A stretch of 64,000 nt of DNA from Streptomyces sp. IMTB 2501 (GTDB lineage: Bacteria > Actinomycetota > Actinomycetes > Streptomycetales > Streptomycetaceae): contig NZ_MQUS01000018.1 of the NCBI RefSeq assembly GCF_001953885.1, positions 115,479 through 179,478 on the forward strand. The letters run 5' to 3'. Each line of letters starts with the position of its first letter. Positions within the stretch are counted from its first letter, which is position 1. The translations under genes and the position numbers were made by a program. The notes under the pieces were generated by a model, which had not been told where the DNA came from, did no database searches, and saw nothing but the letters and a program-made list of their open reading frames with translations. This document shows positions 26,268 to 34,022 of the stretch, in pieces.

Positions 26268-27162
26268 GGATCACCGGGCTCACCGAGTGCCCCCGCGGCT
26301 CCCCCGGCTGAGCAGAGCGAAGGCGGAACAGGTCAGCGAGCGATTCCCGACCATCAACGGAGACATGACGGAACGCCATGAGCTTCTGAGGGGCGTCGTT
26401 ACCCATGGGCCTGCTCCTATGCAGGCGCAGTCGGCGAGGACCGGGATGCCTTGGCGTTCGCAGATCCGGATGATCCGGTGGGTGCGGCCCGTGCTCAGGT
26501 CGTGCGCGCGGCCGGGCAGCGCGGGGGAGATCCACAGCAGCCGGCCACAAGGATCGGTCACCAGCTGCACGTTCACGCCATGTCGGCGGTATTTGGCGGA
26601 GTGGTCGTCCCGGCCGTCGCCCAGGCGGTCGCACTCCGCGAGGGTGCCATCGAGCAGAACGTAGTGGGGATCAGTTTCGCGCAGCACCTTGAGCAGGCCC
26701 GGTGCACGCTCGGCGAGCAGGCTGATCACCGCGGTGGTGCAGGCATGGGCGGTGCCCACCGAGACACCGAAGCCGACGGCGAATCTGAGCGAGCGTGTCG
26801 TGCCTGCGCGGGTACGTCAGAGCAACCAGGGGACGCTGGTGCGGTGGGAGTTTGCGCCGTCGGTCACCCTCGCGGGTGGCGATGGGGATAGTGACCCACT
26901 CGACCAGGGCGTAAGGCAGGTCGAGGGCGGCAGAATACGGAACCAACGCGGCCCCTGTGCCTGTGGGTTGAGACTTCGAACACCTCCCCCAACGGCACGG
27001 GAGCCTCGTGCGTTGCGCACCTCGTCGGCATCATCCGATCGGTGGCCGTGCCGAAAACGCTCAGTGGCTCAGCGCCGAGGAGCTGCGGGCTCTGGCCGCG
27101 TAGCGCGGGATCCCGGGTGATTGCAGGAGGGGAGGGACCGCGGGGGCTTCCCGCCCCGCGGT
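26268..27162. other. Interval carrying IS5-type debris, otherwise empty
   Basis: Between the tautomerase gene and the DeoR gene lie about 900 bases. The part 26395-26946 is a transposase remnant described separately. The rest (26947-27162) shows no gene, RNA or convincing repeat. The interval is an end boundary for the Hpg-type locus. Confidence 0.6.
26395..26946 (-). mobile_element. Frameshifted IS5-type (DDE_Tnp_4-like) transposase remnant
   Basis: Reading leftward from 26946, the product begins MVPYSAALDLPYALVEW, a familiar start of streptomycete IS5-group transposases, and continues KLPPHQRPLVALTYPRRHD. It then shifts frame near 26765 and goes on with GTAHACTTAVISLLAERAP, YVLLDGTLAECDRLGDG, VNVQLVTDPCGRLLWIS, PGRAHDLS and RIICERQGIPVLAD-like sequence, ending at GAGPWVTT. 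The C-terminal third with the last catalytic acidic residue is missing. Non-functional. Confidence 0.8.
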
Positions 27163-27921
27163 TCAGTCCTCCGTGGGATGGATGACCTGGACCCCACGTG
27201 CCTGCATCGCCTCGACCACCGGGTTGTCCGGCGCCGCATCCGTGACGACCAGTGTGATTTCCTCCAGCGGGCAGATCCGGCCGAGCGCCGTGCGGCCGAG
27301 CTTGTCAGCCGTGGCCACCAGGATGACCCGCTGGGCCGCTTCGAGAGCCGCACGCTTCACGCGGACGTCGTCGAGGTTGTAAGCGGTGGCCCCACGGGCC
27401 GGGTCCACCCCGCAACAGCCCAGTACAAGGGTGTCGAAGCACAGGTCCTTGAACGTCACGGCGGGCGTGTCGCCGTAGAAGGAGAGCTCCCCCGAACGGA
27501 CCTGGCCACCGGGCAGCAGCAGCTGGATGCCGGGGTATGCGGAGAGGGCGAAGGCCGCGTGCAGTGACAGAGGAGTGACCGTGAACTGCCGGTCCTCCAT
27601 GGCCTTCGCGACGGCCACGAGGGTGGTGCCGGTGTCCAGGGCGATCGTTTCCCCGTCCGTCAGCAGGGACAGCACCGTGCGCGCGAGCCGCTCCTTCGTC
27701 TCCGCGCCTGACATCGCGCGGATGGCATACGGCGGCTCGACCCCGCCCGGCAGGTTGCTCACCGCGCCGCCGCGCACTCTGCGCAGGGCACCGCGGGACT
27801 CCAGAAGCTCCAGATCCCGGCGGATAGTCATCTCCGAGGTCCCTGTCGCGCGGGCGAGGTCGGCGACGGTCGCGCGGTTCTCGCGCATGAGCAGCTCGAT
27901 CACGAAGTTGTGTCTCTCCAT
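27163..27921 (-). CDS. DeoR-family transcriptional regulator
   Basis: About 252 residues. The N-terminal DeoR helix-turn-helix has MRENRATVADLARATGTSEMTIRRDLELLESRG, in which TIRRDL is the family signature. The DeoRC sensor domain (ETIALDTGTTLVAVAKAM, then VVTDAAPDN) normally binds phosphorylated sugars. I used ATG 27921, which begins close to the HTH; upstream codons at 27930 and 27978 are possible and none has a clear ribosome site. It is divergent from an MFS transporter gene and probably controls it and the two coupled genes behind it. Confidence 0.85.
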   Translation of the reverse strand: MERHNFVIELLMRENRATVADLARATGTSEMTIRRDLELLESRGALRRVRGGAVSNLPGGVEPPYAIRAMSGAETKERLARTVLSLLTDGETIALDTGTTLVAVAKAMEDRQFTVTPLSLHAAFALSAYPGIQLLLPGGQVRSGELSFYGDTPAVTFKDLCFDTLVLGCCGVDPARGATAYNLDDVRVKRAALEAAQRVILVATADKLGRTALGRICPLEEITLVVTDAAPDNPVVEAMQARGVQVIHPTED

Positions 27922-27975
27922 CACGTTCACGTCAGCGATGGTATCGGCCAACCACGCGGGATGGCGATTGGCGAG

Positions 27976-28035
27976 CATTCAGACTGTTCGAATGGACGTG
28001 AGATGTGAGAGAGTCGGCATGTTGATCTCATGTGA
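27976..28035. promoter_or_regulatory. Candidate operators between deoR-type gene and MFS gene
   Basis: CATTC (27976-27980) pairs with GAATG (27990-27994). TGAGAT (27999-28004) is mirrored by ATCTCA (28025-28030), with GATGTGA/CATGTGA-like repeats around them. DeoR-type repressors often bind such repeated half-sites in the divergent promoter. The arms are short, so confidence is limited. Confidence 0.35.
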
Positions 28036-28092
28036 ACTGTACTTTTCTGGTGGGTCGGATGTGCGTTCACCAGTCGTCCCTTGAGGAGTTCG

Positions 28093-29325
28093 ATGTCCAC
28101 AGCCCAAAGAGCCGATCCGTCCCGGGCCGCGCAACCACTGCTCACGACCGTGGCGATCGTCGCCTCCTGTGTGGCATTCGTGGTGATCGGAGCCCTCCAG
28201 GCCCTGTACGGGCCCGCGATCCCCGCGCTGCGCAAGGACTTCGGTATCAGCCCCGCCGTCGCCGGGCTCAGCCTGAGCGGACACTTCGGCGCGGCGGTGG
28301 TCGGCGTGCTCGGCTACCACCTGCTGCGCGAACGACTGGGCCACCGGATCCTGCTCGGCGCCTCCTACCTGCTCATGGCACTGGGAGCAGTGGTCTTCGC
28401 CACCGCGCCCGACTGGCCCCTGGCCCTGGTCGGCACCTTCGTCATCGGCCTCGGCTTCGGCGGTGTCGACTACGGCCTCAACCAGTTGTTCGCCGTCGCC
28501 TTCGGCCGCCGCAGCACCGCGATGCTCAACCTGCTCAACGGGCACTTCGGCGTGGGCGCGATCGCGGGGCCCGCCCTGGTGGGGTGGCTCGGCGCCGGGC
28601 ACTACCCGGGCATCTTCCTCGGCGTCGCCGTCGTCTGCGTACTCATCCTGTTCACACTCGGCGGCGTGGCCTCCCGGGAACCCGAGCCCGTCGCCGAGGC
28701 CACGTCCGGTACGGGTGCGCGCGTCGCGCCGATCATCGCCGCGTTCATCGGCGTCTACGTGCTGCACGTGGCCATCGAGACCGGAGTCGGTGGATGGGAG
28801 CCCACCCATCTGGAGACCGTGGGCTTCGCCGCCGCGACCGCGGCCACCGCCACGTCGGCGTACTGGGCCGCCATGACCATCGGCCGCTTCGTCGTGGTCC
28901 CGCTCTGCCTGCGCTTCTCGGCGCCCGCGATCCTCACCGTGTGCTGCGCGGGCATGGCGGGATTCCTGCTGCTCGCGACGCTTCCCTCGGCGGCGCCCTA
29001 CGCCTACTTCGGGGTGGGCCTCGCCATCGCGCCGATCTTCCCCACCTGTCTGCCCTGGCTGAACCGGGCGGTGCCCAGCGTCGCCGCGGCCGGCGCCTAT
29101 GTGATGGCCGCGTCGATGATCGGCGGTGTCGCCTTCCCCCCGCTGCTCGGTGTCGTCATCGACGCTCTGGACGTCAAGGCGCTCCCGGTCGTCCTGTTCG
29201 CCCTGGCCGGAGTCTGCCTGCTGCTCAGCTTCTGGCTGCGCAGCAACGCCCCCGATCCCGACGGGCTGACCGCAACGAACCCCGGCTCCGCCGGGACCAC
29301 CAGAACTTCGGAGGTGCAGACATGA
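28093..29325 (+). CDS. MFS transporter
   Basis: 410 residues with about twelve membrane helices, including VAIVASCVAFVVIGALQALYG at the start and AGFLLLATLPSAAPYAYFGVG late on. Family motif A is weak (YHLLRERLGHRILLGAS). The overall pattern (ALYGPAIPALRKDFG, GVDYGLNQLFAVAFG) resembles FucP/sugar-proton symporter-like MFS proteins of actinobacteria. ATG 28093 follows GAGGAG at six bases. With the divergent DeoR regulator it suggests sugar or sugar-like uptake; export is the alternative. Confidence 0.75.
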   Translation: MSTAQRADPSRAAQPLLTTVAIVASCVAFVVIGALQALYGPAIPALRKDFGISPAVAGLSLSGHFGAAVVGVLGYHLLRERLGHRILLGASYLLMALGAVVFATAPDWPLALVGTFVIGLGFGGVDYGLNQLFAVAFGRRSTAMLNLLNGHFGVGAIAGPALVGWLGAGHYPGIFLGVAVVCVLILFTLGGVASREPEPVAEATSGTGARVAPIIAAFIGVYVLHVAIETGVGGWEPTHLETVGFAAATAATATSAYWAAMTIGRFVVVPLCLRFSAPAILTVCCAGMAGFLLLATLPSAAPYAYFGVGLAIAPIFPTCLPWLNRAVPSVAAAGAYVMAASMIGGVAFPPLLGVVIDALDVKALPVVLFALAGVCLLLSFWLRSNAPDPDGLTATNPGSAGTTRTSEVQT

Positions 29326-29927
29326 AGGCCGTCCTGTTCGACATGTTCGGCGTCCTGGCCCGTGTCCAGTCGCCGGCATCGCAAACTGTGATTGAACAAA
29401 CAGCCGGCGTGAGCGGAGAGCGTTTCTGGGACGCCTACTGGGGGCTGCGCCCCCCGTACGACCGCGGTGACGTCATGGGTCCCGCCTACTGGAAGAACGT
29501 GAGCGAACGGCTCGGCACGCCGTTCACCGGCGGGCAGGTCGACGACCTGATCGCAGCAGACCTGGCCAGCTGGAGCGAGATCGACCAGGAGAGCGTGGAC
29601 TTCCTGGCCGAGCTGGCCTGCCGGGGCGTGCGGCTCGGACTTCTCTCCAACATCCCGGAGGAGCTCGCCGTCCACTACGAGGCCACCCAGAAGTGGCTCG
29701 GCCACTTCAGCGTGGTCGGACTGTCCTGCCGGATCGGCAGCGCCAAACCGGAACCGGCCGCCTACGAGTGGTGCAGGCGTGAACTGGCGCTGCCCGCCGA
29801 GGAGATCCTCTTCGTGGACGACCGTTCCGACAACGTTCTCGCGGCCTGCGAGGTCGGCATGCGCGGCCATGTCTTCACGGGTGTCGGCACCCTCGCCGCG
29901 GCGCTGGGGGAGGGGATCACGGGGTGA
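29322..29927 (+). CDS. HAD-superfamily hydrolase with an atypical catalytic motif
   Basis: 201 residues with a HAD core: motif I is VLFDMFGVL, motif II LGLLSNIPEE, the lysine in GSAKPEPAAY and motif IV ILFVDDRSDNVLAA. In phosphatases motif I is normally DxD, and here the second aspartate is replaced by phenylalanine. That is seen in some dehalogenase-like or poorly characterised HAD groups and argues against a simple phosphatase. ATG 29322 overlaps the MFS stop. The substrate is unknown; it may modify whatever the MFS protein carries. Confidence 0.75.
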   Translation: MKAVLFDMFGVLARVQSPASQTVIEQTAGVSGERFWDAYWGLRPPYDRGDVMGPAYWKNVSERLGTPFTGGQVDDLIAADLASWSEIDQESVDFLAELACRGVRLGLLSNIPEELAVHYEATQKWLGHFSVVGLSCRIGSAKPEPAAYEWCRRELALPAEEILFVDDRSDNVLAACEVGMRGHVFTGVGTLAAALGEGITG

Positions 29928-30535
29928 CGCCGACACCTCTTCTCCTGGCGCTGTGCGGCGCGGGAGAAGGAGGAGCCTGGCCGTGGCCGTCCCGGATCGA
30001 AGCCGGACGCGCGATCGCCGGGGCGGCGCTGTACGAACTCGCGCTCGCCCGGCGGTTGGAGCTGACGGACGACCGTGTTGTGCCGTGCGGCGTCGGCACG
30101 ACGGATGATGTGGTCCAGGACGAGGTGCTTCGCTGCGTCCGCGCGGCCGGCCGGCCGCTGCCGCCCTGGGAATGGGTGGAGACGCTCGGCTCCGGCGCGC
30201 TGAGGCGCGTCGAGGAGGAATGTGCCGGAGCCGCCGTGCTCGGCACGCTCGGTACGTGTGTGAGCGAGGCGAGGGCGCGAGTGCGTCGCGCCGCCGAACG
30301 GGCCGACGTCTCGGACGCCTCTGCCCTGGCGGCCGCCGTGCTGCTGGTCGCCGCCCGCCAGGGACACCTGGTGTGGCCGACGGCCCTGCCCGCGGACCGG
30401 GCGCGCCACGCGGCACAGGCGCTCGCGCTGTTGGAACGCGGCGTGCCGCATGCCGGCCGGGCACTGGGCAGTGCCTCGGCCGCGGTGCGGCACTCGATCG
30501 AGACTTCTGCCGCTGCTCTGGCCTTCCCCGGATAG
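29924..30535 (+). CDS. GPP34 (GOLPH3)-like protein
   Basis: 203 residues beginning PLLLALCGAGEGG, with IEAGRAIAGAALYELALARRLEL, which resembles the GPP34/GOLPH3 family (LxxALxGAxLxEL pattern). The C-terminal part is LAAAVLLVAARQGHL. Eukaryotic members bind phosphoinositides. Bacterial members are common in streptomycetes and have no firm role known to me. GTG 29924 overlaps the HAD stop, so the MFS-HAD-GPP34 set is coupled. Confidence 0.65.
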   Translation: MTPTPLLLALCGAGEGGAWPWPSRIEAGRAIAGAALYELALARRLELTDDRVVPCGVGTTDDVVQDEVLRCVRAAGRPLPPWEWVETLGSGALRRVEEECAGAAVLGTLGTCVSEARARVRRAAERADVSDASALAAAVLLVAARQGHLVWPTALPADRARHAAQALALLERGVPHAGRALGSASAAVRHSIETSAAALAFPG

Positions 30536-30769
30536 CAATCGCTTGCGGATTTCCGCCCGCCCTTGCCAGCGAGGCATTCGATGTGATCTTGTTGTTGCGG
30601 GGGTGTTGAGTGAGTTCCGAGCACACCGCAATTCCACTCCGCCCGTCTCCTCTGCGCCGTAATCCGCATTGACGCGGACGTGTTCAGTGGCCGGATTTAA
30701 TCCACACAACTCTTCAACCATACGGAATTTGAGCGGGCGTGTGCTCCAAGTCTGTCTCAGGGGGAAATA

Positions 30770-32038
30770 ATGGATGCCAAGACAGTTACCGATCACCTCT
30801 ATTATCCCGTCAGCGCACAAAAGATGGACCGGGGTGAAGGCGTCTATCTGTACGACTCTGACGGAAACCGATACCTGGACTGTGCGTCGGCGACGTTCAA
30901 CCTCAGTCTCGGTTACTCGCACCCCGCCGTGATAGCGGCGATGAAGGGCCAGCTCGACAAGGTTGTCCATCTCACCTCCTCGTACCAGAGCGATCCGATC
31001 AACGGACTGGTGCAGCGGCTAGTGGAGACCTCGCCGGCCAATCTCACCCGGGTCCATCCCAAGGTCTCCGGCGGGTCCTCGGCCAACGAGGGCGCCATCA
31101 AGATGGCGCAGCACGCCACCGGGAAGTCCGAGGTCATCACGTTGTTCCGCAGTCACGTGGGACAGACGATGATGATGGCATCGATGTCAGGAAATGCGTT
31201 CCGGCGCGAGCCGTTCCCGCTGCTCTACCCGGGCAGCCTGCAGGTTCCCGACCCGTACTGCTTCCGCTGCTTCTACGGGCAGAACAAGGAAACCTGCGGC
31301 CTCATGTGCGTCGACCGCATCGACGACTTCATTGAGTACGCGAGCAGCGGCCGGGTCGCGGCTGTACTGATCGAGCCGATTTCCGGAAACGGCGGGAACA
31401 TCATGCCGCCGGACGGCTATATGCAGAAGCTGCGGGCCTTCTGTGACGAACACGACATCGCCCTCATCTTCGACGAGATCCAGACGGGCATCGGCCGTAC
31501 CGGTCACATGTTCGCGGCCCAGCATTTCGATGTGGAGCCGGACGCCATCACCACGGCGAAGGGCCTCGGTGGTTCCGGCGCGCAGGTCGCCGCCATTCTC
31601 ACCAACGAGCGCCTTTCCGGACTTCCCGCGCATCACCACTCGTTCACCTACGGGTCGAATCTCCTGGCCGCCGCGGCCGCGAACGTCACCCTCGACATCG
31701 TGCGGCAGCCGGAATTCTTGGCGAATGTCAGGAACACCGGTGACTATATTCTTGAGCGGCTGCGCGACATGCAGCTGCGCTATCCGGCCATCGGCGACGT
31801 CCGCGGCGTCGGCCTGATGATCGGCTTCGAGATGTGCGAGCCCGACGGCAAGCCCGCGGTCAAGCTCACCAACCACCTGGCGAGCGCGGCGATGGAGCAC
31901 GGGCTCATCCTGCGCACCTCGCGCTACGGCTACGGAAACGTCCTCAAGATCCGTCCTCCGCTGATCCTGACCATGGCTCAGGCGGAGGAGATCTGCGACA
32001 AGTTGGAGAACCTCTTCATGTCGGAGCTGGCCCAGTGA
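30770..32038 (+). CDS. Class III aminotransferase, GabT1-like (first azasugar-type step)
   Basis: 422 residues of fold-type I class III aminotransferase. It has KVSGGSSANEGAIKMA (phosphate-binding loop), an insertion with four cysteines (YCFRCFYGQNKETCGLMC), the PLP-ring aspartate in ALIFDEIQTGIGRTG and the Schiff-base lysine in ITTAKGLGGSG near residue 264. In Bacillus the enzyme GabT1 begins azasugar synthesis by amination of fructose 6-phosphate, and is followed by a phosphatase and a dehydrogenase exactly as here. Sequence alone would allow an ordinary omega-aminotransferase. ATG 30770 follows GGGGGAAATA. The 234-base AT-richer gap before it should hold the operon promoter. Confidence 0.8.
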   Translation: MDAKTVTDHLYYPVSAQKMDRGEGVYLYDSDGNRYLDCASATFNLSLGYSHPAVIAAMKGQLDKVVHLTSSYQSDPINGLVQRLVETSPANLTRVHPKVSGGSSANEGAIKMAQHATGKSEVITLFRSHVGQTMMMASMSGNAFRREPFPLLYPGSLQVPDPYCFRCFYGQNKETCGLMCVDRIDDFIEYASSGRVAAVLIEPISGNGGNIMPPDGYMQKLRAFCDEHDIALIFDEIQTGIGRTGHMFAAQHFDVEPDAITTAKGLGGSGAQVAAILTNERLSGLPAHHHSFTYGSNLLAAAAANVTLDIVRQPEFLANVRNTGDYILERLRDMQLRYPAIGDVRGVGLMIGFEMCEPDGKPAVKLTNHLASAAMEHGLILRTSRYGYGNVLKIRPPLILTMAQAEEICDKLENLFMSELAQ

Positions 32039-32988
32039 AGAAGCTGCTCAAGGGCCTCGGCGAACACGTCCGCGCCGAGCTGCTGACCTACGGCCGACAG
32101 GGCCTGGCCCGCCAGGTGCACGGCGATTCCCCTGGCGGCGACGCCCAGTTCGACGTCGACGAGGTGGCCGAGAAGGCCGTCCTGGACTACCTGCGTGCCC
32201 ACGCCGAGGTGCCCGTCGCCGTCTACACCGAGGACGGCGCCTTCGTCGAACTCGCCCCCGACCCGCAGTATCTGCTTGTCGTCGACCCCATCGACGGCAC
32301 CCGCCCCACCTCGGCCGGCCTTGAGATGGGCGTGGTCTCCATCGCTGCCGCCCCCTACGGCGACGGCAAGCCGACCCTCGCCGACGTCACGGCCGCCTTC
32401 CTGCTGGAGATCAAGAGCGGCGCCTGGATCTACGGTGACGACACCGAGGGCCTCTCCAGCGGCGGTCACCCCACCGCCGTACCGCGGCTCAGCCGGACCA
32501 CCGACCTGGCGAAGATGTTCTGGTCCATCGAGTTCAACGGCCACCCCATGCACCTGATGGACGCGGCCTACTCCCATCTCGTGGACCAGTCGGCCAACAC
32601 GGGCGGCGTGTTCGTCTTCAACAGCGCCAGCTTCTCCATCTCCCGCATCATCACCGGACAGCTCGACGCCTACGTCGACATCGGCAACCGGATCCTGCGT
32701 GACCACCCCGAGACCGAGGCCGAGTTCCTGCGCGTCGGACGCGGATCGATCCTGCACCTGTTCCCGTACGACATCGCCGCCGCGGTCTACCTCGCCCGGC
32801 AGGCCGGTGTCGTGATCACCGACGCCTACGGCGACGACCTGGGCTCGACCTCGCTGGTCGACCTCGGGCCGCTGAACCAGAAGTCGTGCATCGCCGCGGC
32901 GACGCCCGAACTGCACAAGCAACTGATCGACTCCATCCGATGGCAACTGGGCCGTGACACCGCGTCGGCCGTCAAGGGGGACGCATGA
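32035..32988 (+). CDS. Inositol-monophosphatase-family phosphatase, YktC1-like
   Basis: 317 residues. Metal-binding motifs of the lithium-sensitive phosphatase family are visible: the glutamate in VYTEDGAF, and DPIDGTRPTSAG with both aspartates. The usual C-terminal WD...A motif is replaced by FPYDIAAAVYLARQAG, which keeps the aspartate. In the azasugar route this step removes phosphate from 2-amino-2-deoxy-polyol 6-phosphate. GTG 32035 overlaps the aminotransferase stop. It could alternatively act on other sugar phosphates, but the flanking aminotransferase and dehydrogenase support the role. Confidence 0.8.
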   Translation: MKKLLKGLGEHVRAELLTYGRQGLARQVHGDSPGGDAQFDVDEVAEKAVLDYLRAHAEVPVAVYTEDGAFVELAPDPQYLLVVDPIDGTRPTSAGLEMGVVSIAAAPYGDGKPTLADVTAAFLLEIKSGAWIYGDDTEGLSSGGHPTAVPRLSRTTDLAKMFWSIEFNGHPMHLMDAAYSHLVDQSANTGGVFVFNSASFSISRIITGQLDAYVDIGNRILRDHPETEAEFLRVGRGSILHLFPYDIAAAVYLARQAGVVITDAYGDDLGSTSLVDLGPLNQKSCIAAATPELHKQLIDSIRWQLGRDTASAVKGDA

Positions 32989-34022
32989 AGGCGCTCACGC
33001 TGACCGGGGACCGTTCCCTGGAACTGGTCGACCGGCCCAAGCCGGAACCTCACGAAGCCACCGACGTCGTCATCCGCATCGTCCAGAGCGGAATATGCGG
33101 CACCGACCGCAGCGTGCTCGTCGGCAAGTTCCCGGCCGAGCCGGGTGTGGTGATGGGCCACGAGGCCGTCGGCATCGTCGACGCCACGGGCCCCGGTGTG
33201 ACCCGCTTCGCACCCGGTGACCGGATCATCATCAACCCCACCCTGTACTGCGGCAGTTGCGTCACCTGCCTGGAAGGGCACTGGAACTTCTGCGGCAACA
33301 AGGCCGGAACCGAGGTGGGGCTGGACTACGACGGCTCCTTCGCCGAGTTCATGCGCCTGCCCGAGCTGTTCTGCCACGCGATACCCGACGGGATGAGCTT
33401 CGACCGAGCCGTCGTGGTCGAACCGCTCGCCTGCGCCCTGAACAACATCGAGGCCGGCCGGCTGCAGCCCGGCGAGACCGCGGTGATCGTCGGTGGCGGT
33501 CCGATGGGCGCCGTCACTGCCATGGCCGCCGCCCGCTACGGCGCCCGGGTCCTGGTCGTCGAGCCCGACCCGGTCCGTCAGTCGCTGGACCGGGAGATCT
33601 TCGCCGCCCCCGAGTTCGAGGGCCGGATTACCGTCCATGCCCCGGACGACGCCGAACTCACCCACCGCGGCCATCTGGTCGTCGACTCCGTCGGCAACCT
33701 CCTGGAGCAGAGCCTCGGTTACGCCGCCCAGCGAGGACGGGTCGTCGTCATGGGCTTCAACAGCAACGCCACCGCCACCGTGCGTCCGCTGCAGATCCTC
33801 CAGCGGGGACTGCAGATCATCGGCGCCGGCGACTACAACAGCATGATCTTCCCCAAGGCCGTCGAGCTGGCTCGCTCGATCCCGCTGGAGCGGCTGATCA
33901 CGCACCGCTTCCCGCTGGAGGACCACGCGGAGGCCTTCAAGGCCCTCGCCGCGGTGCCGGGCGCCGACTACGCCGCGCTCAAGGTCGTCCTCGTACCGGA
34001 CCAGGACGGGAGCACTCTGTGA
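32985..34022 (+). CDS. Zinc-dependent alcohol dehydrogenase, GutB1-like
   Basis: 345 residues of medium-chain dehydrogenase. The catalytic zinc ligands are in SGICGTD and MGHEAVG, the structural zinc lobe has four cysteines (YCGSCVTCLEGHWNFCGN), and the Rossmann motif is VIVGGGPMGAVTAMAAARYG. In Bacillus azasugar synthesis GutB1 oxidises the primary alcohol of the amino-polyol so that it cyclises to a nojirimycin-type imine or hemiaminal. ATG 32985 overlaps the phosphatase stop. On its own the protein could be a sorbitol or glucose dehydrogenase. Confidence 0.8.
   Translation: MKALTLTGDRSLELVDRPKPEPHEATDVVIRIVQSGICGTDRSVLVGKFPAEPGVVMGHEAVGIVDATGPGVTRFAPGDRIIINPTLYCGSCVTCLEGHWNFCGNKAGTEVGLDYDGSFAEFMRLPELFCHAIPDGMSFDRAVVVEPLACALNNIEAGRLQPGETAVIVGGGPMGAVTAMAAARYGARVLVVEPDPVRQSLDREIFAAPEFEGRITVHAPDDAELTHRGHLVVDSVGNLLEQSLGYAAQRGRVVVMGFNSNATATVRPLQILQRGLQIIGAGDYNSMIFPKAVELARSIPLERLITHRFPLEDHAEAFKALAAVPGADYAALKVVLVPDQDGSTL

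Noticed and set aside
32985..34022. Dehydrogenase, phosphatase and aminotransferase as ordinary sorbitol or GABA catabolism
   Set aside because: The three genes overlap each other and continue into an NRPS operon, in the exact order of known azasugar genes. Neither catabolic pathway's usual partners are present.
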